Part shown: positions 1-6,359 of the stretch, in pieces | Position numbering within the stretch: the first letter of the stretch is position 1 | Layout: each line of letters begins with the position of its first letter | Source of the DNA: Pseudomonadota bacterium | Lineage (GTDB): Bacteria > Pseudomonadota > Gammaproteobacteria > Xanthomonadales > Rhodanobacteraceae | Reading direction: 5' to 3' | DNA length: 11,707 nucleotides | Assembly (NCBI GenBank): GCA_023430685.1 | Contig: JAEYZH010000045.1 | Coordinates: 1 to 11,707, forward strand | Made by a program: the position numbers and the translations under genes | The notes under the pieces: generated by a model | The model's database searches: none | Told to the model about the DNA's origin: nothing | What the model saw: only the letters and a program-made list of their open reading frames with translations

Positions 1-153
1 CACGAACGTGAAGTCCTTCGGATAGAAGAACACGAGCAGCCACTTGCCCTTGTAGGTCTCGTTGTTGATCGTCGAGAACGCGGTGTCGAGGCTGTCGGTA
101 CCGACGGTGGCCTTGAGGTTGAAAGCCGGGAACTTGTCGCCGATGGTCAGCAT
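1..153 (-). CDS. ahpC: AhpC-type peroxiredoxin, N-terminal 51 residues (cut by window edge)
   Basis: The minus strand encodes a peroxiredoxin N-terminus beginning MLTIGDKFPAF, with the thioredoxin-fold strand WLLVFFYPKDFTFV running into the window edge. In this family the peroxidatic cysteine of the FTFVCPTE motif comes next, so it lies just outside the window. These enzymes reduce hydrogen peroxide and organic hydroperoxides in the cytoplasm. The start is supported by an AGGAG ribosome-binding site (162-166, read on the minus strand) 8 bases upstream of ATG. The sequence is closest in style to the AhpC group that includes the mycobacterial enzyme (GKW.VVFF.PKDFTFVCPTE). Its head-to-head position with oxyR supports a peroxide-inducible role. 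The exact peroxiredoxin subclass cannot be settled from 51 residues. Confidence 0.85.
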   Translation of the reverse strand, partial: MLTIGDKFPAFNLKATVGTDSLDTAFSTINNETYKGKWLLVFFYPKDFTFV

Positions 154-225
154 GGAATGCACTCCTGGGTCGAGGGTTGGCGGAAAACGGGACAGGCTGG
201 CGCCCATGCGGCGCCGACGGAAGCC

Positions 226-254
226 AGATTACGGCAAGGCCATAGATCAATCAA
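226..254 (-). promoter_or_regulatory. Candidate sigma-70 promoter for ahpC
   Basis: Read on the minus strand, TTGATT (249-254) and TAATCT (226-231) are separated by exactly 17 bases, close to the -35/-10 consensus TTGACA/TATAAT. Transcription would start near 219 and leave a leader of about 65 bases before the ahpC start codon. The -35 box lies inside the AT-rich inverted-repeat block assigned to OxyR, as expected for an activator that contacts polymerase at the -35 region. This is a match by eye only. Confidence 0.45.
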
Positions 255-292
255 ATCGATTGTTGATATGCGATTGATAGAGTGCTTCAATC
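242..292. promoter_or_regulatory. Probable OxyR operator in the ahpC-oxyR divergent region
   Basis: This is an AT-rich island in otherwise GC-rich sequence. It contains four copies of a five-base half-site: CAATC (248-252), GATTG (258-262), GATTG (272-276) and CAATC (288-292). The first two form an inverted repeat with 5-base spacing. A perfect AATCGATT palindrome (254-261) lies between them, and ATCAATC/GATTGAT (246-252, 272-278) form a wider inverted repeat. OxyR tetramers bind extended, weakly conserved dyads made of several spaced half-sites and often regulate both divergent genes. The classic ATAG-N7-CTAT spacing is not matched exactly, so the assignment rests on position, symmetry and base composition. 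Confidence 0.45.
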
Positions 293-320
293 GCGGAGTC
301 GACCGCCGCGAGGATTCCGG

Positions 321-1298
321 ATGAACCTGCGTGATCTCCAGTATCTGGTCGCGCTGGCCGAAAACAAGCATTTCGGCCGCGCCGCCGCCGCCAGTTTCGT
401 GAGCCAGCCGACTCTCTCGACGCAGATCCGCAAGCTCGAGGAAGAACTCGGCGTCGCGCTCGTCGAGCGCGCGCCGCGCAAGGTGCTGCTGACCGAAGTC
501 GGTCGCGAGGTCGCGGCGCGCGCGCGCACGGTGCTGTCGGAGATCGACCAGATCCGCGCGGCCGCGCAGCGCACGCGCGATCCCGAGTCGGGCACCGTGC
601 GCCTCGGCATCTTCCCGACCCTGGGTCCGTACCTGCTGCCGCACGTGGTCGCGCCGATCCGGCGGCGTTTCCCGCGACTGGAGCTGCTGCTGACCGAGGA
701 GAAGACCGAAGTGCTGCTGCGCATGCTGCGCGAAGGGCGCCTCGATGCGGCGATCCTCGCGTTGCCGCTGCACGAGGATCAGCTGCACCAGGAGTTCCTG
801 TTCGAGGAAGACTTCGTGCTCGCGGTGCCCGAGGCGCATCCGCTCGCAAGCCGCCCATCGCTGAAACTCGACGAACTCGCCGCGCACGAGCTGCTGCTGC
901 TCGAGGACGGCCATTGCCTGCGCGACCAGGCACTCGAGGTCTGCCAGATCGCGGGTGCGGGCGAACGCAGCGGCTTTCGCGCGACCAGCCTCGAAACGCT
1001 GCGCCAGATGGTCGCGGCGGGCGTCGGCATCACGCTGCTGCCGAGCCTCGCGGTGCAGCCACCGGTCGCCACCTCCAGCGACATCCACCTCGTGCCGTTC
1101 CGCGGCAAGCCGCCGAGCCGGCGCATCGGAATGGCCTGGCGCAAGAGCTCGGCGATCGCGCATTTCCTGCGCGAGCTGGCCGCGGTCGTGAAGACCTTGC
1201 CGCCGCAACTGACACACCTCGCGCCGCCGGCGCCCGTCGCAGCCGGCAAGCCATCGGCGCGCGCGAAAAGCGACAAGTCCACCCCTGCCCGCGATTGA
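321..1298 (+). CDS. oxyR: Peroxide-sensing LysR-family regulator OxyR
   Basis: A 325-residue LysR-type regulator. Residues 1-60 form the winged helix-turn-helix (MNLRDLQYLVALAENKHFGR, then the recognition helix SQPTLSTQIRKLEEEL), followed by the effector/regulatory domain (about 90-290). The decisive evidence is GHCLRDQALEVC: cysteines fall at residues 199 and 208, the same positions as the redox-active pair of E. coli OxyR, which form a disulfide on exposure to peroxide and activate transcription. The start at 321 is preferred over an upstream in-frame ATG at 282 because it begins at the conserved MNLRDLQYL and has AGGA at 311-314. The C-terminal tail (about 296-325) is Pro/Ala/Lys-rich, extends past the usual OxyR end and is probably disordered. 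Divergent transcription from the peroxiredoxin gene fits direct control of that gene and autoregulation. Confidence 0.95.
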   Translation: MNLRDLQYLVALAENKHFGRAAAASFVSQPTLSTQIRKLEEELGVALVERAPRKVLLTEVGREVAARARTVLSEIDQIRAAAQRTRDPESGTVRLGIFPTLGPYLLPHVVAPIRRRFPRLELLLTEEKTEVLLRMLREGRLDAAILALPLHEDQLHQEFLFEEDFVLAVPEAHPLASRPSLKLDELAAHELLLLEDGHCLRDQALEVCQIAGAGERSGFRATSLETLRQMVAAGVGITLLPSLAVQPPVATSSDIHLVPFRGKPPSRRIGMAWRKSSAIAHFLRELAAVVKTLPPQLTHLAPPAPVAAGKPSARAKSDKSTPARD

Positions 1299-1359
1299 GA
1301 ATGCGCGCGCAATGGGCTACGGTGGGAATGTTTTTTCCCCAGCTCCCGCAAGAGGCGAC

Positions 1360-1776
1360 ATGAGCACCGGCGCACCACCGATCATCGTTTCCACCCTCGA
1401 CCTCGAGCGCATCGAAGCGCTCCTCGAGGCGCCCGCGCACCGGCATTTCCCGGGCGCCGATGCGCTGCGCGAGGAGCTCGAGCGCGCGAACATCGTCGAG
1501 CCCGGAGCGATGCCGGCGGACGTCGTCACGATGAATTCCACCGCGACCGTCGTCGACGAGGGCAATCGTGAGGAATACCAGCTCACCCTCGTCTATCCGC
1601 GCGAAGCCGATGGAAGTCCCGGCAAGGTGTCGGTGCTCGCGCCGGTCGGCAGCGCGATCCTCGGCCTGCGCGTCGGGCAGTCGATCAAGTGGCCGATGTC
1701 GGGCGGGCGCGAACTCGTGCTGCGCGTGGCCGCGATCAACTACCAGCCCGAAGCGAGCGGCCACCTGCACCGCTGA
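1360..1776 (+). CDS. rnk: Regulator of nucleoside diphosphate kinase (Rnk), GreA/GreB-like
   Basis: A 138-residue protein matching Rnk over its whole length (E. coli Rnk is 136 residues). Recognisable blocks are IIVSTLDLERIEALLE near the start, MPADVVTMNSTATV in the middle, VSVLAPVGSAILGLRVGQSI, and the terminal YQPEASG. Rnk has a short coiled-coil N-terminus and a GreA/GreB-type C-terminal domain. It binds RNA polymerase in competition with Gre factors but lacks the long acidic-tipped coiled coil needed for transcript cleavage. The start at 1360 is preferred over an in-frame ATG at 1312 because it aligns with known Rnk N-termini and follows AGAGG at 1351-1355. It lies 61 bases after oxyR on the same strand and could be co-transcribed, but its own promoter is not excluded. 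No functional link to peroxide stress is implied. Confidence 0.92.
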   Translation: MSTGAPPIIVSTLDLERIEALLEAPAHRHFPGADALREELERANIVEPGAMPADVVTMNSTATVVDEGNREEYQLTLVYPREADGSPGKVSVLAPVGSAILGLRVGQSIKWPMSGGRELVLRVAAINYQPEASGHLHR

Positions 1777-1848
1777 CTTCGCCTTCGTGCTCCAGGCGCT
1801 TTAGCAGCGGCGCAGCCGTCGCGGCGCTTTGCTTGCGGCATTCCGCAG

Positions 1849-1874
1849 GTCGCGCACAGGGTGCGCTCCTACAG
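1849..1874. repeat. REP-like palindrome between convergent genes
   Basis: The sequence contains GCGCAC (1852-1857), a 3-base loop AGG and GTGCGC (1861-1866): a perfect 6-bp stem framed by GTCGC on one side and TCCTACAG on the other. In reverse complement it reads TAGGAGCGCACC...GTGCGCGAC, the form of the abundant 'GTAGGAGCG...CGCGAC' extragenic palindromes of Pseudomonas and Lysobacterales. It sits in the 144-bp gap between the 3' ends of rnk and the first M23 gene, where it could act as a bidirectional terminator or 3'-end stabiliser. It has no T-run, so a classical intrinsic terminator is not shown. Confidence 0.6.
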
Positions 1875-1920
1875 GGGAGGCGGCGATGGTGGGCGCACCT
1901 CATCGCCACGGGAAGTCCCG

Positions 1921-3882
1921 TCAGGAGCCGCACGCGGGCGGCGCACGTCCGATGCGCACGAGGTCGAGCGTTCCCGCGCGTCCGTCGTCGAAGTGGTACT
2001 CGAGCATCGCGGACGTGCACGAATGGAACGCGAGTCGCGCGGTACCGACCTGCCTCGTCGTCGTTGACGACGCGGCATCGAAGCGGCCGCCCTGCGTTTC
2101 GAAGATCGCGATGTCGGCAGGGACGCCGAGGTCGCCTGGCAGCGGCGCCTGCAACGTGTACCAGCGCTGGCTTCGCGGCGCATTCGGCGGCGCGAATGTG
2201 TACCAGGCCGCGAACAGCACGCCTTGCACGGTATCGAGGTCGAACAGCAGGCCCTGGCCCGAGTTCGCCGGATCCGCCCAGGCACCGGAATGCAGATCGC
2301 GCGAGTCCGCTCCCGCGTCGCCCGCGTCACCATCACGCGAACAGCGCACGGTCGCGAGCAGGCGTGTCAGCGGGATCGTGCCACTGCGACCATCGACGAA
2401 CGCGTATTCGAGCGATCCGTGCGAGCAGTCCTCGAAGCGAAGCGTCGCGTTGCCGACCGCGTGGGTCGTCGTCGGATCGGGCGCATCGAACGCACCGAAT
2501 TCGGTCCGGTAGATCGGCATCGTGGACGCCTCGGCGTCTTCTCGCACTTCGCCCTGGATCGTGTACCACGCGGGCGCGGCAGCGGGCGCCCAGGTGAACC
2601 AGCCGCCGAACGCGAGGCCGATGCCCGGTTCGAAGAAATCGGCCTGCAGGTCCAGCAGCAGGCCTTGCGCATCGGTCGCTGCATTCGCCCACGATCCCGA
2701 CAGACCCTGCTGGTCCGGGTTGGGCCCGGCACCCACGACGAACGCATGCTCGTAGGTCTTGCCCGCGAAGTCCGCGTGCAGGATCCAGCGACCTTCGGGC
2801 GCATCGGAAGGCAGCACGTGTTCCCACGACCACGCGGTGCCCGCATAGAAGTCGCGCGGCGTGTCTTCGTCCGCAAGGTCGTGTTGCCAGCGCGCGAACA
2901 CCTCGCCGTCCGGCTGGCGCAGTTCGAACGTCGCAACCGTACCGCGGCGATGGTCACCAAACGCGACGAATGCATGGAGCGTTTCGCCGCGCGCGAAGCG
3001 CCGGCGCTCGTGACCCTGCTCGTGCACCGGCACGCCATCCGCGACGCCGCAGTCGACGAACTCCGGCTCCGCCGCGTGCGTGCCGAGCATCATGATGCGC
3101 GGCCGTTCGTACGGTTGCGCGACGATCCAGCGTTCCGGTTCCGGATTGCAGGCGCCCGCGCGCGGATCGACCACCCCGCCCAGCGCATGATTGAGTTCGA
3201 AGTGCAGGTGCGGAACGCTCGAGGGGCCGGAACTGCCGACGAGCCCGAGCACGTCGCCCGCCTCGACCCGTGCGCCGATCGGCAACGCGGTCACCGAGCC
3301 ACGCCGGAAGTGCAGGTAGCGCGCGGTGAGACCGTCGTCCTGGCGGATCGAGACCGCGTTCGGCGTGGTCGCGCTGCCGCGGAACTCGCAGTTGCGATCG
3401 AACTCGCCATCGCGACGCGCGACCAGCGTGCCGCCGGCCGCAGCGACCACCGCGATTTCGCCGCGATCCATCATGCGCCACGCGAACGGCCACAGCACGT
3501 AGTCGGTGCCGCCGTGGTTGTAACCGGCGACGTCATAGCTGCGCTCGCCGCAGGCGTAGTCCTGCACGAAGCCCGGATTGCGCCGATCGTGGTCGACGAA
3601 GTAGGTCGCGGCCTGGTAGTCGAATCCCGCGAAACCCTCGCGCGCGCGCAAGGGCCACGCGAGGTTCGCGGCCTGCGCGGCCTTTGGCGCGGGCGTGCCG
3701 TGCGCCGCGGCGTACGCGCGCTCCTGCGCCTCGAGATCGGCGACGAGCGACGCGCGCCCCACGTCCGCGACGGCGTCCGCTGCAGTCGGTTCGAGCAGCC
3801 CGCGCAGCGTCGCGCGTTCCTGCGCGGCGGCCGCGCCGGCGAACAACGCGATCGATGCGGCGAGGATCGGGATGCACTTCAT
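1921..3882 (-). CDS. Secreted M23-family metallopeptidase with two C-terminal WYT-type repeat domains
   Basis: A 653-residue exported protein. Residues 1-20 are a signal peptide (MKCIPILAASIALFAGAAAA, then Q). The LytM/M23 domain spans roughly 115-250 with the zinc-site pattern H123-x3-D127 (NHGGTD), H191 in YLHF and H225-x-H227 (PHLHFE). M23 enzymes are zinc endopeptidases that cut peptidoglycan cross-bridges or Gly-rich peptides. A beta-rich segment (about 295-385) follows, then two copies of a repeat (about 395-514 and 531-646) sharing GSW.N...D.QGLL.DL, a WYT or WFTW strand, a TTT..VG..... stretch and LEY.F.DGR.GT. Each carries a C near its end, possibly forming disulfides. ATG has GGAGC (3890-3894) 7 bases upstream. 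It lies 42 bp downstream of a paralogue in the same direction, probably one operon. The substrate is unknown. Confidence 0.88.
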   Translation of the reverse strand: MKCIPILAASIALFAGAAAAQERATLRGLLEPTAADAVADVGRASLVADLEAQERAYAAAHGTPAPKAAQAANLAWPLRAREGFAGFDYQAATYFVDHDRRNPGFVQDYACGERSYDVAGYNHGGTDYVLWPFAWRMMDRGEIAVVAAAGGTLVARRDGEFDRNCEFRGSATTPNAVSIRQDDGLTARYLHFRRGSVTALPIGARVEAGDVLGLVGSSGPSSVPHLHFELNHALGGVVDPRAGACNPEPERWIVAQPYERPRIMMLGTHAAEPEFVDCGVADGVPVHEQGHERRRFARGETLHAFVAFGDHRRGTVATFELRQPDGEVFARWQHDLADEDTPRDFYAGTAWSWEHVLPSDAPEGRWILHADFAGKTYEHAFVVGAGPNPDQQGLSGSWANAATDAQGLLLDLQADFFEPGIGLAFGGWFTWAPAAAPAWYTIQGEVREDAEASTMPIYRTEFGAFDAPDPTTTHAVGNATLRFEDCSHGSLEYAFVDGRSGTIPLTRLLATVRCSRDGDAGDAGADSRDLHSGAWADPANSGQGLLFDLDTVQGVLFAAWYTFAPPNAPRSQRWYTLQAPLPGDLGVPADIAIFETQGGRFDAASSTTTRQVGTARLAFHSCTSAMLEYHFDDGRAGTLDLVRIGRAPPACGS

Positions 3883-3924
3883 CGCGGCTGCTCCATGATG
3901 CGTCGCCCGCCAGGCGCGTTCGCG

Positions 3925-5094
3925 TCAATCGAATCCATTGGCGAACAGCACGTCGCCGACGGTGAACGCGTGGTGGTAGTCGGCGCCCTCGTAGTGGGCG
4001 TGCAGGTGCCAGAGTCCGGTCGGCGCATTCGCGGGCAGCGGATACCACCAGTACCAGTACGCCGCGGCGTAGTGCGGATCGGTCGTCGCGTCGGACATGC
4101 GGAACGTCCATGACGCGAACGTGCTGCCGTCCGGTCGCTCGACGACGAAGTCGGTCGGCTGCGGGCCGAGCTGGTCGCGATAGTAGGCCGCGAAATACGC
4201 GGTCTCGCCCGGCATGAAGTGGTTGGAGAAGTTCGGCGACTCGGCCACCGGATTCGGGCAGTTCTCGCCGTGGAAATCGGGCGGCGCCGAATGCGTCGCG
4301 AGCAGGTTGATCGCCGAGTCGTAGTACGGCGGTTGCGCTGCCCACAGCGAAGCGCCCGCGTTGCACGCGCCCGCGAACGGTTCGATGATCGCGCCCGTTC
4401 CGGCGGCATGGTTCTCGAAATGCAGGTGCGGGCCGGAGGAGAAACCCGCGCTGCCGACCTTGCCGAGGAATTCACCGGCCGCGACGACCGCGCCGACGGG
4501 CTTGGCCGTCAACGAGGCCCGCTTCATGTGGCCGTACCACGCGATCGTTCCGTCGGAATGCTGGACGTAGACCGCGTTCCAGTCGTTGGAGTAGTGGTTG
4601 GGACAACTGCGGTCGTCATTGCCGTCGACCTTTCCGATGATCGTGCCCGGCGCGGCCGCGACGATCTCGATCGCGCCCTGGTCCATCAGCAACCAGGTGA
4701 ACGGCCAGGTGAAGAAGTCGATGCCCGCATGGTTGTAGCCGCCGGCCTGGTCGTAGGTGCGCGCGCCGCAGTTCCAGTCGAGCAACTGGTTCGGGAACGC
4801 GGGATCGAGGTCGACGAAGTTCGAGGTGCCGTGATAGCCCGGCGCGGTGTACTCGGGAATCGCGCGCAACGGCCACACGAGTCCGCCCTGCGTGGGTGCC
4901 GGCAGCGGCGGGGTCTCCGCGAGCAGGCCGAGGCCACGAAGCTCGGCGATGTTGCGCGCAAGTTCGGCCTCGATGCGCGCGCGTTGCTCGGGTCGGATCT
5001 CGTCGTGCGGAGGCTGCACCGGGCCTCCGCCGGCGGGCTGCAGCGCAGCGAGTGGCGACGACGCGAGGGAAAGCAGCAAGGCGAGGTAGCGCAT
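3925..5094 (-). CDS. Secreted M23-family metallopeptidase ending in a GFD tail
   Basis: A 389-residue exported protein paralogous to the next gene downstream. An N-terminal signal peptide (MRYLALLLSLASSPLAAL) precedes a charged helical segment (about 28-60). The M23 zinc site is complete: H122-x3-D126 (NHAGID), H189 in WYGHM and H223-x-H225 (GPHLHFE). The post-catalytic beta region (about 290-380) ends LHAHYEGADYHHAFTVG, which aligns with the paralogue's LHADFAGKTYEHAFVVG. Here the protein then stops with DVLFANGFD instead of continuing into repeat domains. The ribosome-binding site is weak (GGAT about 8 bases upstream). The upstream side is a palindrome array, so this gene probably heads its own transcription unit together with the paralogue. 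Likely roles are cell-wall remodelling or lysis of competitor cells, which the sequence does not distinguish. Confidence 0.88.
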   Translation of the reverse strand: MRYLALLLSLASSPLAALQPAGGGPVQPPHDEIRPEQRARIEAELARNIAELRGLGLLAETPPLPAPTQGGLVWPLRAIPEYTAPGYHGTSNFVDLDPAFPNQLLDWNCGARTYDQAGGYNHAGIDFFTWPFTWLLMDQGAIEIVAAAPGTIIGKVDGNDDRSCPNHYSNDWNAVYVQHSDGTIAWYGHMKRASLTAKPVGAVVAAGEFLGKVGSAGFSSGPHLHFENHAAGTGAIIEPFAGACNAGASLWAAQPPYYDSAINLLATHSAPPDFHGENCPNPVAESPNFSNHFMPGETAYFAAYYRDQLGPQPTDFVVERPDGSTFASWTFRMSDATTDPHYAAAYWYWWYPLPANAPTGLWHLHAHYEGADYHHAFTVGDVLFANGFD

Positions 5095-5121
5095 GGCGTG
5101 ATCCAGCGAGCTCGGGATTGC

Positions 5122-5150
5122 AGCCTACTCGTGGAGCCCGCGGATCGGAA
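5122..5150 (-). promoter_or_regulatory. Weak candidate promoter for the M23 gene pair
   Basis: On the minus strand TTCCGA (5145-5150) and TAGGCT (5122-5127) are separated by 17 bases in the 109-bp gap between the palindrome array and the start of the 389-residue M23 protein. Both hexamers are poor matches, so this is only the best candidate by eye. Confidence 0.2.
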
Positions 5151-5203
5151 GCGGCGCGGTTCGACGCCTCGTCCCAGCGGAATGCAGCACGTGTGCGAGC
5201 GGC

Positions 5204-5707
5204 GCTTCGACTCCGCAGCCTGCGGCTGCTGCGCTCAGCGCGAACGGAGATTCCTTCGTCCGGCCCCCTGCCGTTTCCGCTCACCTTGCCGTTCGCCCTG
5301 AGCGCAGGCCGAAGGCCGGAGTCGAAGGGCACGGGGCCTACGTGCCAACGGGCCGCTTCGACTCCGCAGCCTGCGGCTGCTGCGCTCAGCGCGAACGGTG
5401 ATGACATTGTTCGACTCGGCAGCCTTCGGCTGCTTGCGCCCGGCGCGAACGATGATTGCGTCGCGCCCACCCCCAGCCGTTCGCCCTGAGCGCAGGCCGA
5501 AGGCCGGAGTCGAAGGGCACGGGACCGACACGCCAGTACTGGCGCTTCGACTCCGCAGCCTGCGGCTGCTGCGCTCAGCGCGAACGGTGATGACATTGTT
5601 CGACTCGGCAGCCTTCGGCTGCTTGCGCCCGGCGCAAACGATGATTGCGTCGCGCCCCCCAGCCGTTCGCCCTGAGCGCAGGCCGAAGGCCGGAGTCGAA
5701 GGGCACG
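5204..5707. repeat. Array of eight REP-like palindromic elements
   Basis: Eight 42-45-bp elements of one family occupy the gap between the M23 pair and the upstream secreted-protein gene. Plus-oriented copies begin GCTTCGACTCCGCAGCC and end CAGCGCGAACGG: 5204-5247, 5355-5398 and 5544-5587. Two variants begin GTTCGACTCGGCAGCC: 5409-5450 and 5598-5639. Reverse-oriented copies begin CCGTTCGCCCTGAGCGCAGG and end GTCGAAGGGCACG: 5289-5333, 5477-5521 and 5663-5707. Each contains an internal hairpin (GCAGCC-3 nt-GGCTGC or GGCC-GAA-GGCC), and pairs of opposite elements could form long stems. The last element ends 7 bp from a stop codon, a typical REP position. Possible roles are transcript 3'-end protection, termination, or a target for REP-associated transposases. 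Confidence 0.92.
5289..5707. repeat. Higher-order tandem duplication within the palindrome array
   Basis: Elements follow the order reverse, plus, plus-variant, and this trio is repeated: 5289-5450 and 5477-5639, then a final reverse element. Spacing from the plus element at 5355 to that at 5544 is 189 bp, and between the two variants (5409, 5598) is also 189 bp. Reverse elements 5477 and 5663 are 186 bp apart because three bases are missing from the C-rich linker before the second. The linker TGATGACATT before each variant is identical in both units, whereas the linkers after reverse elements (5334-5354, 5522-5543) have diverged. Confidence 0.8.
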
Positions 5708-5714
5708 TGGCGCG

Positions 5715-6359
5715 TCAGTCGAACCCGTCAGCGAAGACCAGGTCGACCGTTCCGCTCGGCGGCGTGAAGTCGCCCGCGATCTGCAACGCGATGCTGTTGC
5801 TGCCCCCGGCGATGCCGTCGTTGATCGCATCGCCATTGCCACCGCACGCGGTGGGTTCGATCAGCGGAATCGTGAACGCCGCATCCGCGAGCGCGAGCCC
5901 GCTCGCCGACGCGGTACCGTCGAGTTCGAACTCGATCGGTTCGAACACGCAATCGTTGCCGACCGGAATCGGTATCGGGAACGGGCCGACGACCTGTGCC
6001 GACAGGATCTCGAGACGCATCGAGGCAAGCGTCAGCGCCGCAACGCCGTCGACGGCCACGAGCCCGGTCGACAGGTTGGTCTGGGTCAATGCGTAAGTCG
6101 CGGCGACCGTGCCCACCGGCGAATCGAACTGGATCGTCGCGTTCGGAAACTCGAACGCACCGGCCGCAATCGCGCCGGTCGCGGGATCGTATGACGATCC
6201 CCCGAAGCGTCCGCCGGCCGGCAACGCGCCCGCCGTGCCATTGACCGTGATCGTCCCGCTGACCGGATAGTCGGTACCAGCGTTCGCCGCGGGCAGCGCG
6301 CACGCGACTGCGAGCGCCGCGGCGGTCATGGTCACGCGTCGGTGCGCGCGGCGACTCAC
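5715..6359 (-). CDS. Small secreted protein of unknown function with GFD tail
   Basis: A 214-residue protein I do not recognise. Starting at GTG (6357-6359) gives MSRRAHRRVTMTAAALAVACALPAANAG, a good signal peptide with a basic n-region and an ANA-G cleavage site. The internal ATG at 6329 would lose all the positive charge, so GTG is preferred. This GTG overlaps the stop of the upstream S9 peptidase as GTGA, suggesting translational coupling. The mature part is rich in Gly, Ala, Thr and alternating hydrophobics (predicted beta), with two cysteines (137 and 172) that could pair and a Pro/Ile stretch GPFPIPIPVG (125-134). The C-terminus is VDLVFADGFD, like the LFANGFD end of the neighbouring M23 peptidase. 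It could be a cell-surface or extracellular beta-sandwich protein; no enzymatic motif is visible. Confidence 0.72.
   Translation of the reverse strand: MSRRAHRRVTMTAAALAVACALPAANAGTDYPVSGTITVNGTAGALPAGGRFGGSSYDPATGAIAAGAFEFPNATIQFDSPVGTVAATYALTQTNLSTGLVAVDGVAALTLASMRLEILSAQVVGPFPIPIPVGNDCVFEPIEFELDGTASASGLALADAAFTIPLIEPTACGGNGDAINDGIAGGSNSIALQIAGDFTPPSGTVDLVFADGFD

Noticed and set aside
2224..4113. Long plus-strand open frame (629 codons) opposite the M23 genes
   Set aside because: It spans two minus-strand genes with clear signal peptides and catalytic motifs, is extremely Arg-rich and is explained by high GC lacking stops in the antisense frame.
5204..5707. Possible CRISPR array
   Set aside because: The repeats alternate in orientation, carry internal hairpins and are separated by irregular gaps (about 10-41 bp), some of which are themselves repeated. 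No cas genes are present.
5398..6096. Open plus frame running through the palindrome array
   Set aside because: Its translation is made of the repeat units and then the antisense of the GFD-tail protein. No ribosome-binding site or domain is visible.
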